From Apium graveolens (taxonomy: Eukaryota; Streptophyta; Magnoliopsida; Apiales; Apiaceae), in assembly GCF_009905375.1 (NCBI RefSeq), contig NC_133647.1:992001-1056000 (forward strand): 64,000 nt of DNA, in the 5' to 3' direction. Positions 12,483 through 24,699 of the stretch are shown one piece after another (position 1 is the first letter of the stretch; every line of letters begins with the position of its first letter). The notes beneath the pieces were generated by a model. That model worked only from the letters and a program-made list of their open reading frames with translations. It was not told where the DNA came from and did not search any database. Both the position numbers and the translations under genes were made by a program.

Positions 12483-13136
12483 ATGTTCGAGCGTGAGCAT
12501 GATGAGGCATTGCTAGATGTTGAGGATCAGGAGGAGCCTGAGATGGAGGAGGACCCCTCAGAGGAGTCAGAGACAGAGGTTATTGCTATTACAGATGAGG
12601 AGGACCCGGATGAGGTCCCAGTAGCTGAGGAGCGTGTTGGATCTATGGTAGTGTATGCTGGTATCCCTTTACCCACACTTCCGGTGGTCAGAGCCCCTAC
12701 CCCTCCACCACTATCTTGGATTCCTGATGATGACAGCTCAGAGACCCATACTTCCGAGCCTAGGCAGACCGAGGAGGCACCCTCAGCGGCTCCGGATTCA
12801 CCACCTCTTGACCCTGCCCACAGGCAGTCTTCGTTAGCTCATGGATATGTTCAGGATGTATTGAGGACCCGAGTGGCTGTTGCCGAGGGCCGACTAGATG
12901 AGGCCAGGAGGGAGTTGGATGCAGAGAGGGCGGGTAGGCGTACCCGAGCTTATGAGACTAGGGCTTCTATACCCCGATCCTTGAGGAGGGAGCTTACGGG
13001 GATAGAGCTCACGTCCCGAGCGAGACTCAGATCTCTCCAGGGGGACAGGCATGGTAGGATCTCCAGGCGGCAGGCCGACTATATCTTCCGTCGTGCGATG
13101 GAAAGGGTTTGGGAGCTGACCCGCTCCGGTGTGTGA
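12483..13136 (+). CDS. Leader ORF upstream of gag (217 aa, unknown)
   Basis: An intact 217-codon ORF lies between the primer site and gag. The N-terminal half is very acidic and Pro-rich (residues 1-100, runs of Glu/Asp). The C-terminal half (about 115-217) is Arg-rich with Ala/Arg/Glu heptad-like spacing (VAEGRLDEARRELDAERAG), so a coiled coil is likely. It has no zinc knuckle, protease or membrane segment. Its base composition is richer in G and C than the surrounding LTR. Extra ORFs before gag are known in Tat/Ogre elements, but I do not recognise this protein in Tekay chromoviruses. A role as an RNA-binding or gag-accessory factor would be speculation. The 410 bases between it and gag hold no clear gene and end in tttttattattatcag, an acceptor-like sequence. 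Confidence 0.65.
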   Translation: MFEREHDEALLDVEDQEEPEMEEDPSEESETEVIAITDEEDPDEVPVAEERVGSMVVYAGIPLPTLPVVRAPTPPPLSWIPDDDSSETHTSEPRQTEEAPSAAPDSPPLDPAHRQSSLAHGYVQDVLRTRVAVAEGRLDEARRELDAERAGRRTRAYETRASIPRSLRRELTGIELTSRARLRSLQGDRHGRISRRQADYIFRRAMERVWELTRSGV

Positions 13137-13548
13137 TTCAGGATTGATGATGGAATAGTCTAGTTGTCTAGTTAGCCGAGGCCTTAGTAAGAGCCAATTT
13201 TCCGGGATAGTTGACTTGTATATAGCATCCCTTTTTCTGACTAGACAGATAGACTCTTGTGTATCACTTTTGGGACAGATGACTGTAGCACTGTTGTACT
13301 TTTGACCAGATCAAACTATGTATTCTCGCATTATGTATATATTTGTTTCCTTTCAGTTCAGTTCCATAGTGACGGGATCACTGTTTTATCATTATTATTA
13401 CTGCCACTTCGTATTAGAACTTTCTTAAAATAATAGAATTGCGATATACGTTCTCCCCATTATAAGAGCTGTGCAAGGCACAATGTTGTATATGATTGTG
13501 ACCTAACGTTGAATTTTCCCAATAATTGTTTTTATTATTATCAGAATC

Positions 13549-16500
13549 ATGCCGCCAAGAAAGATTGGAACTAGGGCGAACCCTGGATCTGAGGACCAGG
13601 GAAGCCATAATCAGGACAATAGAAACCAAGAACACAGTGAAGAGGAAGATGAGGATTATGTGGAACAGGATGACTCCCTGTATGAAAAGGAAGAGGAAAC
13701 ATATGATGTTGAGGGATTTGAGATAGAGGCTGAAGAAGGAGAAACCGAGGTTGAGCAACCAGTACCAAACCCAGGCATGGATCCCATGAGCCAGTTCATG
13801 CAACTCCTAAGGCAGAATTTGGAACGTCAACCCAACCCACCCCCTCAAGGAAGTAACAATGCTGTGGCAAACTCTTTCAGGGCTTTTAAGTCCCTTAAGC
13901 CCCCTGAGTTCCACGGATCAGCCGACCCAGTTGAGGCAAGGGCATGGTTAAAGGAAATGGAGAAATCTTTTGAGATTTTGAGTACCGAGGAGGCACAGAA
14001 GACTGTATTTGCTACCTACCTTCTGAAAGGAGAAGCTAACTACTGGTGGGAGGCCAAGAAAAACATGGAGACAGATGCTATTATAACCTGGGAGAGATTT
14101 AGTCAGTTGTTTCTGGGAAAGTATTTCCCGAGGTTTATGGAAAGCCAGATGGAGCTCAAGTTCTTGGAGCTAAAGCAGAATAACTTGTCTGTAGCAGAGT
14201 ACGAGGCGAAATTTACTGAGTTATCAAGGTTTGTGCCGGAGTTTGTGAGCACCGAGGAAAAGAAAGCTAGGAGGTTTCAGCAGGGACTGAAACCGTGGAT
14301 TCAGAATAGGGTGGCAATCCTTGAGCTTACGGACTATGCCACTCTGGTGCAAAAGGCAACGATTGTAGAAGTTGGAAGTGAACAGATGCAGAAGGAAAGA
14401 GAGGAGAAAGGAATAAAGAGGAAAAGTATGAGCATGGGTGGAGGTTCCGCAGGAAGGAGCTTCCCAACTAGATTTAATCGAGGAGCAGTGTCCCTACCAG
14501 GAAGGAACACTGGGTTTAAGCGGCCAATGAGTGTGAGTGTGAGCCAGGGCGGCCAGAAGTCAAGAATGTCCTATTCCAACCAGTCTCGACCCCCATTGCC
14601 AGCCTGTAACATATGTGGAAGGAATCACACTGGGGAGTGTAAAGGAAGGCCAGTAACCTGTTTTAAGTGCGGTCGGGAAGGCCACTATTCAACTAAGTGC
14701 CCATCATCAATCCCTGCCGTCATTCCAACCACCACTTGTCATCAGTGTGGACGCCCGGGTCATTGGAAGAAGGAATGCCCAATGAACAAACCAGCAGCTT
14801 CGGGAGCAAGCAGGGCTGCTTCTAATAAGCCACCTACTGCGAGGACTTTCAACATGACAGTCCAGGATGCTATGAAAGATTCAGATGTGATAGCAGGTAC
14901 CCTTTCTCTAAATTCAGTCAGTGCAAATGTTTTATTTGATTCGGGAGCAACTAAATCTTTTATATCAAAGGACCTTGCGCGTAAGTTAAGACTTAAGGCT
15001 GAACCCTTGATAGAACCCTTACAAGTAGAAATAGCCAATCATGAAATTATTCCTGTTAACCAGATTCACCCCGCCTGTGAGATAGGCATAGGGGAGCAAT
15101 CTTTCAGTGTTGATCTGATTCCTTTTAAATTAGGGGAGTTTGATGTGATTTTGGGAATGGACTGGCTATCTAGCAACGATGCTCAGATAGACTGTAAAGG
15201 GAAGAAAGTTAAGTTAAATATCCCCGGGAAGAAAGAAGTTATATTTAGAGGAAAGAGGCAGACGCAGAAATTTTTGACTATGGCCCAGGCCAAAAGGATG
15301 CTACGAAAAGGAAGTGAGGCTTACCTAGCCTATGTGGTGGACACGCAGAAGGAGGTGCCCAACTTACAAGATATTCCAGTAGTCAACGAATTTGAAGATG
15401 TATTCCCACAAGACCTTCCGGGATTACCACCCGATAGAGTGATTGAATTTGCTATTGAGTTGGCCCCAGGGACGGCGCCAGTTTCAAAAGCACCTTACCG
15501 GTTAGCCCCGTTAGAAATGAAGGAATTAGCTATCCAATTGCAGGAACTCTTGGATAAGGGTATGATAAGACCCAGTGTGTCTCCGTGGGGAGCACCAGTT
15601 TTATTTGTTAAGAAGAAAGATGGGAGCATGAGGTTGTGCATAGACTATCGAGAGTTGAACAAGCTAACCATAAAGAACAGGTACCCATTGCCTAGAATAG
15701 ACGATCTGTTCGACCAGCTAAAGGATGCTGTTTATTTTTCCAAGATCGACCTGAGAACTGGATATCACCAACTAAAGATTAAACCCGAAGATATTTCCAA
15801 GACAGCGTTCCGTACCAGGTATGGGCATTATGAGTTCTTGGTAATGTCCTTTGGATTAACCAACGCCCCAGCGGCTTTCATGGATTTAATGAATAGAGTA
15901 TTTAAGAAGTACTTGGACAAGTGTGTGATAGTTTTTATCGATGATATTTTGATCTACTCAAGGACTGAGGCAGAACATGCAGAGCATTTGAGGATAGCTC
16001 TAGGAATACTCAGAGAGGAGCAGTTATATGCCAAATTCTCGAAGTGTGAATTCTGGCGGAATGAAGTACAGTTTTTAGGACATGTGATCAATAAAGAAGG
16101 AGTATTGGTCGACCCCTCCAAGATAGAGGCGGTCTCAAATTGGGAAAGGCCAACCACACCCACAGAGGTAAGGAGTTTCATAGGATTGGCCGGCTACTAT
16201 CGTAGATTTGTACAGGACTTTGCGAAGATCGCAGCCCCTTTGACACGACTTACTCGTAAGACAGAGAAGTTTGAATGGACGGAGAAATGCGAGAACAGTT
16301 TTCAGGAATTAAAGAAAAGGTTGATAACGGCTCCGGTATTGGCATTGCCGGACGGAAAAGGAGATTTTGTGATATATAGTGACGCGTCGCACAAAGGATT
16401 AGGATGTGTGCTTATGCAGCACGGTAGAGTTATTGCGTATGCGTCGAGACAATTGAAGGAATACGAGGTTAGATATCCTACTCATGACCTTGAGCTCGCG

Positions 16501-17511
16501 GCAATAGTATTTGCTTTAAAAATTTGGAGGCACTACTTGTATGGAGAGAAGTGCGAGATTTTCACAGACCATAAGAGCCTCAAGTACATATTTACGCAGA
16601 AAGAGCTCAACATGCGCCAGAGGAGATGGTTAGAACTAATCAAGGACTATGATTGTGAGATTCTCTATCATCCAGGGAAAGCCAATGTGGTGGCTGATGC
16701 CCTTAGTAGAAAGGAAAGACTCAGAATGATAACGACTTCGGAAGAGTTGATAAGGGATTTTGAGAAAATGGAAATAGAAGTAAAGGTAACCGGAACCGGA
16801 ACTGAAAAGCTTTTTGAGATCTCAATGCAGCCAGAGTTATTGGAAAAGATCAGATTGTGCCAGGAGAAAATAATGAATGAAGGCAGAGAGTCAATGACTG
16901 GAGAGGAGATCCATACTGAAAAAGATGATAAGGGGATAATGAGGTACTCCTACCGAATTTGGGTTCCGAATGTTCAAGAACTTAAAGATGAGATTTTGGA
17001 TGAAAGCCATAGTTCAAGGTATTCCATTCACCCAGGAAGTACCAAGATGTATAGGGATTTGAAGGAATATTACTGGTGGCCCAACATGAAGAGGGACGTA
17101 GCAGAATGGGTAAACAAGTGTTTGACTTGCCAAAGAGTAAAGGCAGAGCACCAGAGACCCAGTGGACTTTTGCGACCCCTGGAGATTCCCGAATGGAAAT
17201 GGGAACGGATAGCGATGGATTTTGTTGTAGGCTTACCAAGGACGAAAGCCAATTACGACGCCATTTGGGTAATTATAGACCGACTGACAAAGTCAGCTCA
17301 TTTCATTCCTATCAATGAGAGATACACAGTCGATAGACTGGTGGACATTTACCTTAAGGAAATAGTGACGCGACATGGAGTCCCAGCGTCCATTGTCTCA
17401 GACCTGAGACCCCAGGTTCAACTCCAGATTTTGGAGGAGCTTTCAGGAATGTGCGGGGACCAAGTTAAATATGAGTACCGCGTACCATCCCCAAACGGAT
17501 GGACAGAGTGA
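13549..17511 (+). pseudogene. Tekay/Del chromovirus gag-pol, frameshifted (element A)
   Basis: The start chosen is ATG 13549 ([13 protein letters not shown]). Domains in order: acidic N-terminus; retrotransposon gag domain (about residues 110-260, [21 protein letters not shown]); three CCHC knuckles ([12 protein letters not shown] about 352, [14 protein letters not shown] about 370, [14 protein letters not shown] about 397); protease (LFDSGATKS about 462); reverse transcriptase ([12 protein letters not shown] about 693, FIDDIL about 795); RNase H (IYSDASHKG about 943); integrase zinc region (about 1154-1195) and the first catalytic Asp of the core (MDFVVG). The protein provides capsid, protease, cDNA synthesis and integration. 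One extra T at about 17405, just after the second catalytic Asp, shifts the frame, so the ORF ends in 36 or so unrelated residues. No other break is visible, so the damage is recent. Confidence 0.93.
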
Positions 17512-18259
17512 AAGGACCATCCAGACACTAGAGGATATGTTGAGAGTCTGTGCAATAGACCTTAAAGGAAGTTGGGATGATCACTTGCCGTTGATCGAGT
17601 TTTCTTATAACAATAGCTTTCATGCTAGCATCGGAATGCCGCCTTATGAGGCCCTGTACGGAAGAAGGTGTCGATCTCCCTTATACTGGGATGAAGTAGG
17701 AGAGCGGAAGATGCTCGGACCCGAAGTGGTCCAAAGGACCAAAGATATAGTGGATCTTATCAGAGGGCGACTTGTAGCAGCCCAAGACAGACAAAAGAAA
17801 TATGCAGACCTAGCCCGAAAGGACAAGGAATATGAAGTAGGGGACTTAGTACTGCTGAAAGTATCCCCTTGGAAGGGATTAATGAGGTTCGGAAAGAAAG
17901 GAAAACTAAGCCCAAGATACATTGGACCTTTTGAGATATTAAGACGGATTGGAAAGTTAGCTTACGAGCTAGCCCTACCCCCTAATTTGCAACAAGTTCA
18001 TAATGTGTTCCATGTGTCAATGCTAAGGAGGTATCATCGGGATGCCAGGCACATAGTGGAGTACGAGCAGGTGGATATGCAGCCAGATCTAACTTACGTG
18101 GAGAAGCCAGTAAGGATTATGGATAAGAAGGAGCAGGTGCTTCGGAACAAAGTGATCAAGCTAGTCAGAGTACTATGGCAGAATCATAATGTGGAAGAAT
18201 CAACTTGGGAACTAGAGAGCACAATGCTAGAAAAGTACCCCCATTTGTTTTCTGTTTGA
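17471..18259 (+). pseudogene. Distal integrase and chromodomain of element A
   Basis: This is the continuation of the element A pol in the +1 frame after the insertion near 17405. It has the third catalytic integrase residue region ([17 protein letters not shown]), the GPY/F-like module (GKLSPRYIGPFEIL) and a C-terminal chromodomain-like block (VRVLWQNHNVEESTWELE), which in this group is thought to steer integration to heterochromatin. The M at 17471 is an internal Met of integrase, not a real start. The stop at 18257 is followed by the polypurine tract. Confidence 0.9.
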
Positions 18260-18280
18260 TTCCGGGACGGAATCCTTTTA

Positions 18281-18292
18281 AGGAGGGGAGAC
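18281..18292 (+). other. Polypurine tract of element A
   Basis: aggaggggagac lies directly before the 3' LTR, which begins TGTAATAACCCC at 18293. The same tract is present on the minus strand at 59514-59530 in element D. Confidence 0.85.
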
Positions 18293-20391
18293 TGTAATAA
18301 CCCCAAAATTTTCAACTTTTTGTAACCCTTGTGAATAGTGTTTTAGCTGAATGAGAAAACTTTTCACGCCACACTATGTAGGGGTTCTGTTATGGATATT
18401 CTGGGATATTATTAGTACTCTATGAAGTATATAAGTGTATGTAAAGATCGTCAGAATCCAATTCCGAACACTTTAGTTTTTCCCGGAAATCCACAAGATA
18501 CGGAGAGAATTGAGTATAAGGTAACAGGATAAAAAGGATTTAAATTAAAGGATTATAATAGAGGATCATAAAAAGGAATATAATGTATTGAGAAAGGTTA
18601 AGGGAACCTAAGTAATAAGATCCCGGGTATGATCCTTCGAACGATAAACGAGAACGAAAGTTAAGCGAACCGTATAACAGATCAACGGTCATTAGGCAAA
18701 CGATTAGGAAGTTAATCAAAGGGATTAGTGGGAATGATGTCATCCAACCAATAGAAAGAGGACAGGGAATGGAGGATGACATCATGAGGATGACATAAGC
18801 ATGACATGGGAATGAAGGAGGTGTGGTAGCTTTGTAACCACACAATTTCAAGGGCAAGAAGGTAATTGACTAAATCAAATACAAAACAAGTCAACCAAGC
18901 CAAGTAAAAATCATTCTCATCAAAAATCAAAAAGCAACCAAGGCATTAGTTCTTCATTGCTCTCGGCTTTCTTAATTTTTAAAGGCAAGATTTTTCAAAA
19001 TCCAAGATCCAAGCTTCCTAAATTGGTAAGATAATTCCCTAATCATCTTCATGCTTAGTTAGGACTATATCATAAGTTTAAGCCATTAATTCTTTCTCAA
19101 TCTTCTTCATTTAATCAAAGAAGAAGACAATGAATAGTGTTTTCAAGTTTTTAACTTGAACTTTTTCTTGTTTTTCTTGAAGATCCAAGCATTCTTAAGA
19201 CTTCTCCAAGCTTCTTAAGGCTTCCTAGCTCCACCCACCACTTCAAGGAAGGTATACCATCTCCAAACCCTAGATTCCTATATATTATAAGATGATTTTG
19301 ATTAGTGGGTTGATATTGTAGCTTGTTGTTATGATTTAGAGTTTGGGATTTGGAATGGTAGTGAAATGTAATGGTAATTGTTGTGGTTTTGATTTAAAGG
19401 AACTTAAGTATCATTAAAGTTAAGTTTAGGCATAAGTATGAATGATTAAATTGAATTGGTTGGGGTTGTTATGATGTGATAAGGATGGATGTTGGTTGTA
19501 TGTTGGATTTGAGGTTGGTTTGTGGTTGGTTTTGTATGGTTTAAAATTTGGAAATCGCGTAAACATAGCCGTCGTAACGTCCGATTTTCTTTGGACTATT
19601 TTTGTGCATAGCATTAGGACCCGAGAACCCCCTGCTAGATTATGACCACTGCCATGTTTAGATAGCTCATGTTACGAGCTTCGTTTTGATATGTAGTTCG
19701 TTCGATTCCGATGCACGGTTTAGGAGAAACGACCGTTTCAAGTAACGGCGTTTCGCGAACGAAACTTTTTCCCTCGCCTTACTTTGAAATGTAGGTTAAA
19801 GACCAAAAAGGGTTAATTAATGTATGAAACATTTATGGTAAGTGTGTTAGGCAGTTGGTAAGACATTCGCGAAGGAATCGCTTTAAAACTCGTAAAGGTT
19901 AAATTGTTAAAAATGGTGGAGCCGCGGGTACCCGAGTGACTTAAGCAAATCAGTGAGCGCAAAACAAGCGTTAGAGTCTAAGTTAGTTAAAGTATAGATT
20001 TACAAGTGATTTTGGTTTAATTCCAACTTACTTGTTGTTTATAGGATATCAGACTCGTCCCGAGCCTTTCTCACCCCCAAGTCGCTCAGGCAAGTATTCT
20101 ATCCGTTATACTGTTGTTGTGATGTATACACTTGTATATGCATTATCTTGCGATAGATGCATGTTGGTTATTTAGCAAATTCTTGCGATATATTGTAGCA
20201 TGTGATATGGTATATATGCATGCCTGTTTCATATTCTTGAAATATATATCTGTTGGTTCAGTTGATAATACCTATGCTAGAGGATAGCGGTATCTTGCAT
20301 ATACCCTTAGTGTAGGGACCCAAAGGTGAAAAAAATTTCTAAAACCGGGAGTCGAGGATCCCGAGTAGATTTTGTATATATATGGATATGG

Positions 20392-20423
<32 letters not shown>

Positions 20424-20479
20424 GGTTATAGTTTTCCAAACTATTAATCGAATAAGGTTTATTCGATAACTTTAAACTT

Positions 20480-20645
20480 TATTTTATTTAATGAATATTA
20501 TTTCGAATATTCATTCGAGGACTTATGACTCCTTTTATTTTATTATTTGAATATTATTTGAATATTCATTCGAGGACTTATGACTCAGTTTATATTATTT
20601 AATGAATATTATTTGAATATTCATTTGAGGATCTATGACTCCGAT
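20480..20645 (+). repeat. 55-bp tandem repeat in 3' LTR, three units
   Basis: The gagga[ct][ct]tatgactc block occurs at about 20517, 20572 and 20627, spacing 55 bp, matching the three units of the 5' LTR. Confidence 0.75.
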
Positions 20646-21813
20646 TATTTGCTGAGATATATTCTGTATTTTATTAAAGAATAATGTTTCGATAATCAAA
20701 CTTATTTTCGATTATTCAAATGAAGATAATACTTTCATATAAGTATATCTTTGGTTATTTAATACTCGTTTCAAGTATAAATTTTAATACTTCTACTTCA
20801 ATTATTTTTATAAAGATTATTCTTTAAGGGAATATTATTTAATTAATAATATTCAGTCATTTTCTAAATATTCTGGGGACTGATTTACTTCATTAAATCA
20901 GCTTTACTCCAAACACTCTATAAAGTGTTTTCGAGTCTTCAAAATGATTTTTAAAAGTTAGAGCGGATCCCAAAACTCATTTTTATATTTAAGATCTTCC
21001 TTTTTAAGGGGATTTAAATACTCGCTTAAAACCTGAGGGATCCGGCTCTGTGGTGTATTTTATATTCGCAACAAGGTTGCAGTTTTGGTAAATGAATTGA
21101 TTACTTACCCAACGTTCGGGAAGTAAGTCCATCTATTGAGTCGGCATAAGCAACATGGGCTCAGTGGGCGTCCATGATAGTGTAAGTGGCTCAGTGGGAG
21201 TCCATCAAATGCATAAGTGGCTGAGTGGCAGTCCAGCATAGGTCCTAATGCGGCCAGGGTGATGACCAGTGGGGAATTCGTCCATCTACTAGTAGAAAAG
21301 GTTACTTATGGGTATCTTTGCCTGATCAGCAAGATATCTGGTTTATGCCAAAATTCTTTTCCTTTCCAAAATTCATTGGATGTTTCAAACTCTGTTCATA
21401 CTTTACATAACAGAGGTTCCAGGAAATGTTTTAGAGATATATATATGTGGATATATATATATCGGGACTAAATAAAGTATCTCATAACTTTTTCATTCAA
21501 TAATATTTCAAAGATTGAATCTATTCAAGTCCTAACTTGTGGTCTCATCTATGGGATGTTTTTCTTAAAACTTATAATACTTTGAACGGTGGTAGTTCAA
21601 GTAGCTTTATAAATGATATAAGTGTGGTGAAGTATTGGTAACTTCATTCCTTGTTTTTACTTATATCTAGTAAGTAATTATCTTACACACGATAAAGATT
21701 CTAGTGAGAATCCATTTAGATACTTATATTATTGTTATCACTATGTATTATCTTGCGAGCTGTAAGGCTCACTCTTGCTTTATTTCTTCATCACACAACA
21801 ATAGTTAGGAGAG

Positions 21814-21915
21814 ATGGCCAGACTCCAGCAGACCCAGCGCAAGCGCGTGGGAAGCGCCCCGCGTCTTCCCGATGATGTTGTAGCTGCTATAGCTGCAGAG
21901 GTAGATCCATTGTAG
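21814..21915 (+). other. Short basic ORF in 3' LTR (33 aa)
   Basis: Second copy of the RKRVGSAPRLP ORF, with the same length and stop as at 11876. The upstream CAG of the 5' LTR is TAG here (caatag). Confidence 0.4.
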
Positions 21916-22206
21916 TTCAGACCATCTACTTCTGAGAATCAAATTATGTATAATTATAACTTGTGGCAGATAATGGCAATTAACTGTAAATTATCAAGTA
22001 ATCATTTTGGGTTGTAAAAATTTTAAATTGTGGATTCAAAGACTTGTACTTATTTCAATTTCATCTCTGAGACTATAACGGGTTGTGGTGTGTGTTAGTA
22101 TGGGGTCACAGCATGAGGTTATTTATTATTAATTAAGTGAAGTGATATTGTGGAAAGAAAGACCGTGACAACCCGGATCCCCGACCCCGGATCTGGGGGT
22201 GTTACA

Positions 22207-24508
22207 GTTTCTTAGGTTTAATCTCATTAGACTTGAGAATTTCTGATTCATCCTTAGTCATTTGAGTTGGACCTTTAAAACTAGTCATTTGAACAGAATT
22301 ATCATGCATATTTTGATTAACAGGAAAAGGCATGTTATTTGCAAACATGTTATTCCAGTAAGGTATACTAAATGGCATTTGAGGCATACTAAATGTAGCA
22401 TAATAAGGATTAGGTGCAAATGGCATAGTAGCAAATTGTGCATTCATATTCTGAGCAGACATAACATTCATTAGTATAACAGACATGGAATTCATGTTGG
22501 AAAAAGAAGGAGGTACAATTATTAAAATAGGCATGGCAATTTTGCAATTAACAGACAAATGATTAACACTACCACACTTAACACAAATTTTTCTTGGAGG
22601 AAATTTATCAGGTGTGTAGTTGTTATGTTTGTTAATTCCTACTTTCCCATTTCTATTGTTCTTCTTTTTAGCATCTGTTTTAACCTCGATCTTTTCTAAT
22701 CTGTCATTCAATTTCTTGATGGACGGATGACCAACATTGACCCTCTTTTCCTTCCTCACTTGACTTGATTCTCCTGGAACAAACTTCTTGGTGACAGATC
22801 CATATTTCTCATTCAGCTTGGCTAGCTTGGCTTTGCTCACTGATTTACTCACAGCCGATGGATGTGGCTCTCTTTCACTCGATGGATAATCATTTTCATT
22901 ATCCGACATCTATAGACAGTCCTTTAACCAAATTGGATATCATCTTCTCCTTGCTTTTCTTCCATGCTGCATCACAAAATGACTCAAATCCTTGAACTTT
23001 AGTGATTTGAGCATGGACATCTCTGGATGATTTCAATGACTTGATCACTTCATGTTCACGTTCAAGCTGCTTTTTCAAGATTTCTTCTTTCTTCAAGGAC
23101 TCAGTTAATTCATCTTTAGCAATCTTACACTCAATTCTTAATTTCTCAAATTCAATGAACTAAGACTCTAGCACATTGTTCCTCTCACTTAAAAACAATT
23201 TTTTTTTAATTTTAGCATTTTTTTGGTGAGGGACTTAAGAGTAACACGCAAGTGATATACTTTTGTGGACATGTCATTAATTGCATCATTACACTCATCT
23301 TTAGTCAAATGTGCTAGGTTAGTGGTGATTACTTGATTACTTGAAGAACTTGTTTCTGTCTCATCAGACTTGGCCATCAGGGCTAGGTTGACATAGCTTG
23401 CTTCTTCATCTTCAGCTAGTCCATTAGCTGTCCAGTCATTTTCTTGTGTTATGAAAGCCCTTTCCTTTTGCTTGAGCAACTCAAAGTACTTCTTATAATC
23501 AACAGGCTCAAACTTTTTCTTAGAATCTGACTTTTTGCATTCATTTGCAAAATGACCAGCTAAGCCACATTTGAAACACTTGAATTTTGATTTATCGACC
23601 ATGTTTCTATTTGGCTTAGTAGCTCCAAAGTTATTTTTGAACTTGAACTTGGCAAACCTTCTGGATAAGAATGCTAAGTGCTCATCAATATCATCCATGT
23701 CATCTTGACTCAATTGATCTTCATTTTCAGCTACCAACCCTTTGCCCTTGCTTTCACAGACCTTTGATGTAGATTCAACAACTTCTACCTTCATTTCTTT
23801 CTCTTTTTCTGACTCAGCAACCAGTGCTATGGACCCTCCTTTCTTCCTTCCTTTCTCCATCCTTTCATCTTTCTCTCTTTCAAGCTCATAAGTCTTTAGA
23901 ATGCCATACAGTCTCTCTAGGGTAAACTCCTTGTATTCTTGTGAATTTCTCAAAGAGACTGTCATTGACTTCCATTCTTTTGGAAGAGATCTAAGGAACT
24001 TGAGGTTAGAGTATTTAGTTTGGTAGACTCTTCCATGCAGCTTCAGAGAATTTAGTAGCTTTTGAAATCTACTAAAAATATCAGTGAGAGTTTCACTTTC
24101 TTCACAGTGGAAATGCTCATATTGCTGAATCAGTAACTGCATCTTATTTTCCCTTACTTGTTTAGTACCATCACAGATTATTTGAATCGTGTCCCAAACC
24201 TCCTTGACTGTTTTGCAGTTAATGATGTTATCAAACATATCACCATCAACTCCATTGAATAAAATATTCATGGACTTCTTATCTTTCCTGACTTGTTCAA
24301 TATCAGGGTCTATCCATTCATGCCTTGGTTTGGGAACATATGGCACATTTCCAGTTGCAGCTCTCATTGGTACATGAGGACCTCTTTCTATGCAATCCAC
24401 ATAGGCCTCATCTTGAGAAAGAAGATTAAGATGCATTTTCACCTTCCAGTGGTGGTAATTATCTTTATCCAGAAAAGGAATTTTGACTCCAACATCCTTC
24501 TTGTTCAT
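22207..24508 (-). pseudogene. Sirevirus-type copia gag, broken (C1)
   Basis: Gag starts at 24508 (MNKKDVGVKIPFLDKDNYHHWKV), about 40 bases after the primer site. The first 439 codons give a UBN2-type copia gag domain (VWDTIQIICDGTKQVREN, FTLERLYGILKTYELE) and a CCHC knuckle (CFKCGLAGHFANEC, about residue 309). A frame slip near 23200-23220 in a poly-T run separates a coiled-coil segment (22899-23160). A stop at 22910 then separates the distal part (22909 to 22207) with a second knuckle (CVKCGSVNHLSVNC) and a Met/Asn/Pro-rich tail. A long gag with two knuckles and a coiled coil fits the Sirevirus lineage. Sequence stops after NEIKPKK at the end of element A, so protease and everything downstream are missing. 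Confidence 0.88.
22853..22890 (-). repeat. CCGACGGATG-type motifs in gag linker (C1)
   Basis: Two degenerate copies (gccgatggatg, ctcgatggataa) lie in the gag linker just before the second knuckle. The C3 copy has more and better-preserved copies at 38589-38666. Confidence 0.5.
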
Positions 24509-24550
24509 CTTGCTGTTTGTTGTGATATTTACACTCTTTGTACTTCAAGA

Positions 24551-24567
24551 GCTTGCTCTGATACCAA
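24551..24567 (-). other. Primer binding site of C1
   Basis: The minus strand reads TTGGTATCAGAGCAAGC directly after the LTR end, complementary to the initiator tRNA-Met 3' end. Confidence 0.9.
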
Positions 24568-24699
24568 TTGTTAGTCCCTAAATATAAAACAAGAATTACA
24601 GAAGGGGGGTTGAATGTAATTCTGTAAACTTTTTCAAAACTAAAAATGTTCTTGCTTGATAAAATATAAAAGTAATAAAAACAAATGCTTTTAAAACTT

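Larger units (their letters stand above)
8374..22206 (+). mobile_element. Complete Tekay/Del-type gypsy element A
   Basis: Two direct LTRs (8374-12269 and 18293-22206) flank an internal region with a tRNA-Met primer site, leader ORF, gag-pol and polypurine tract. This is the only element in the window with both ends. The LTRs are very similar but carry scattered substitutions and several indels (near 9498, 10320-10400 and the TA-rich block near 10450). The flanks do not agree: the five bases left of it are gaatc, inside element B gag, while the five right of it are gtttc, inside C1 gag. So there is no target-site duplication, and the two flanks belong to unrelated elements. This suggests recombination between two copies at different sites, or later deletion. 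Confidence 0.9.
18293..22206 (+). repeat. 3' LTR of element A (3.9 kb)
   Basis: Starts TGTAATAACCCC and ends GGGGTGTTACA. It is nearly the same as the 5' LTR throughout, with the differences noted under element A. Its right end falls inside the C1 gag sequence. Confidence 0.92.

Noticed and set aside
13414..13803. Antisense 129-aa hydrophobic ORF over the gag start
   Set aside because: It is a shadow of gag and its AT-rich leader in another frame. It has no family resemblance and no conservation signal.
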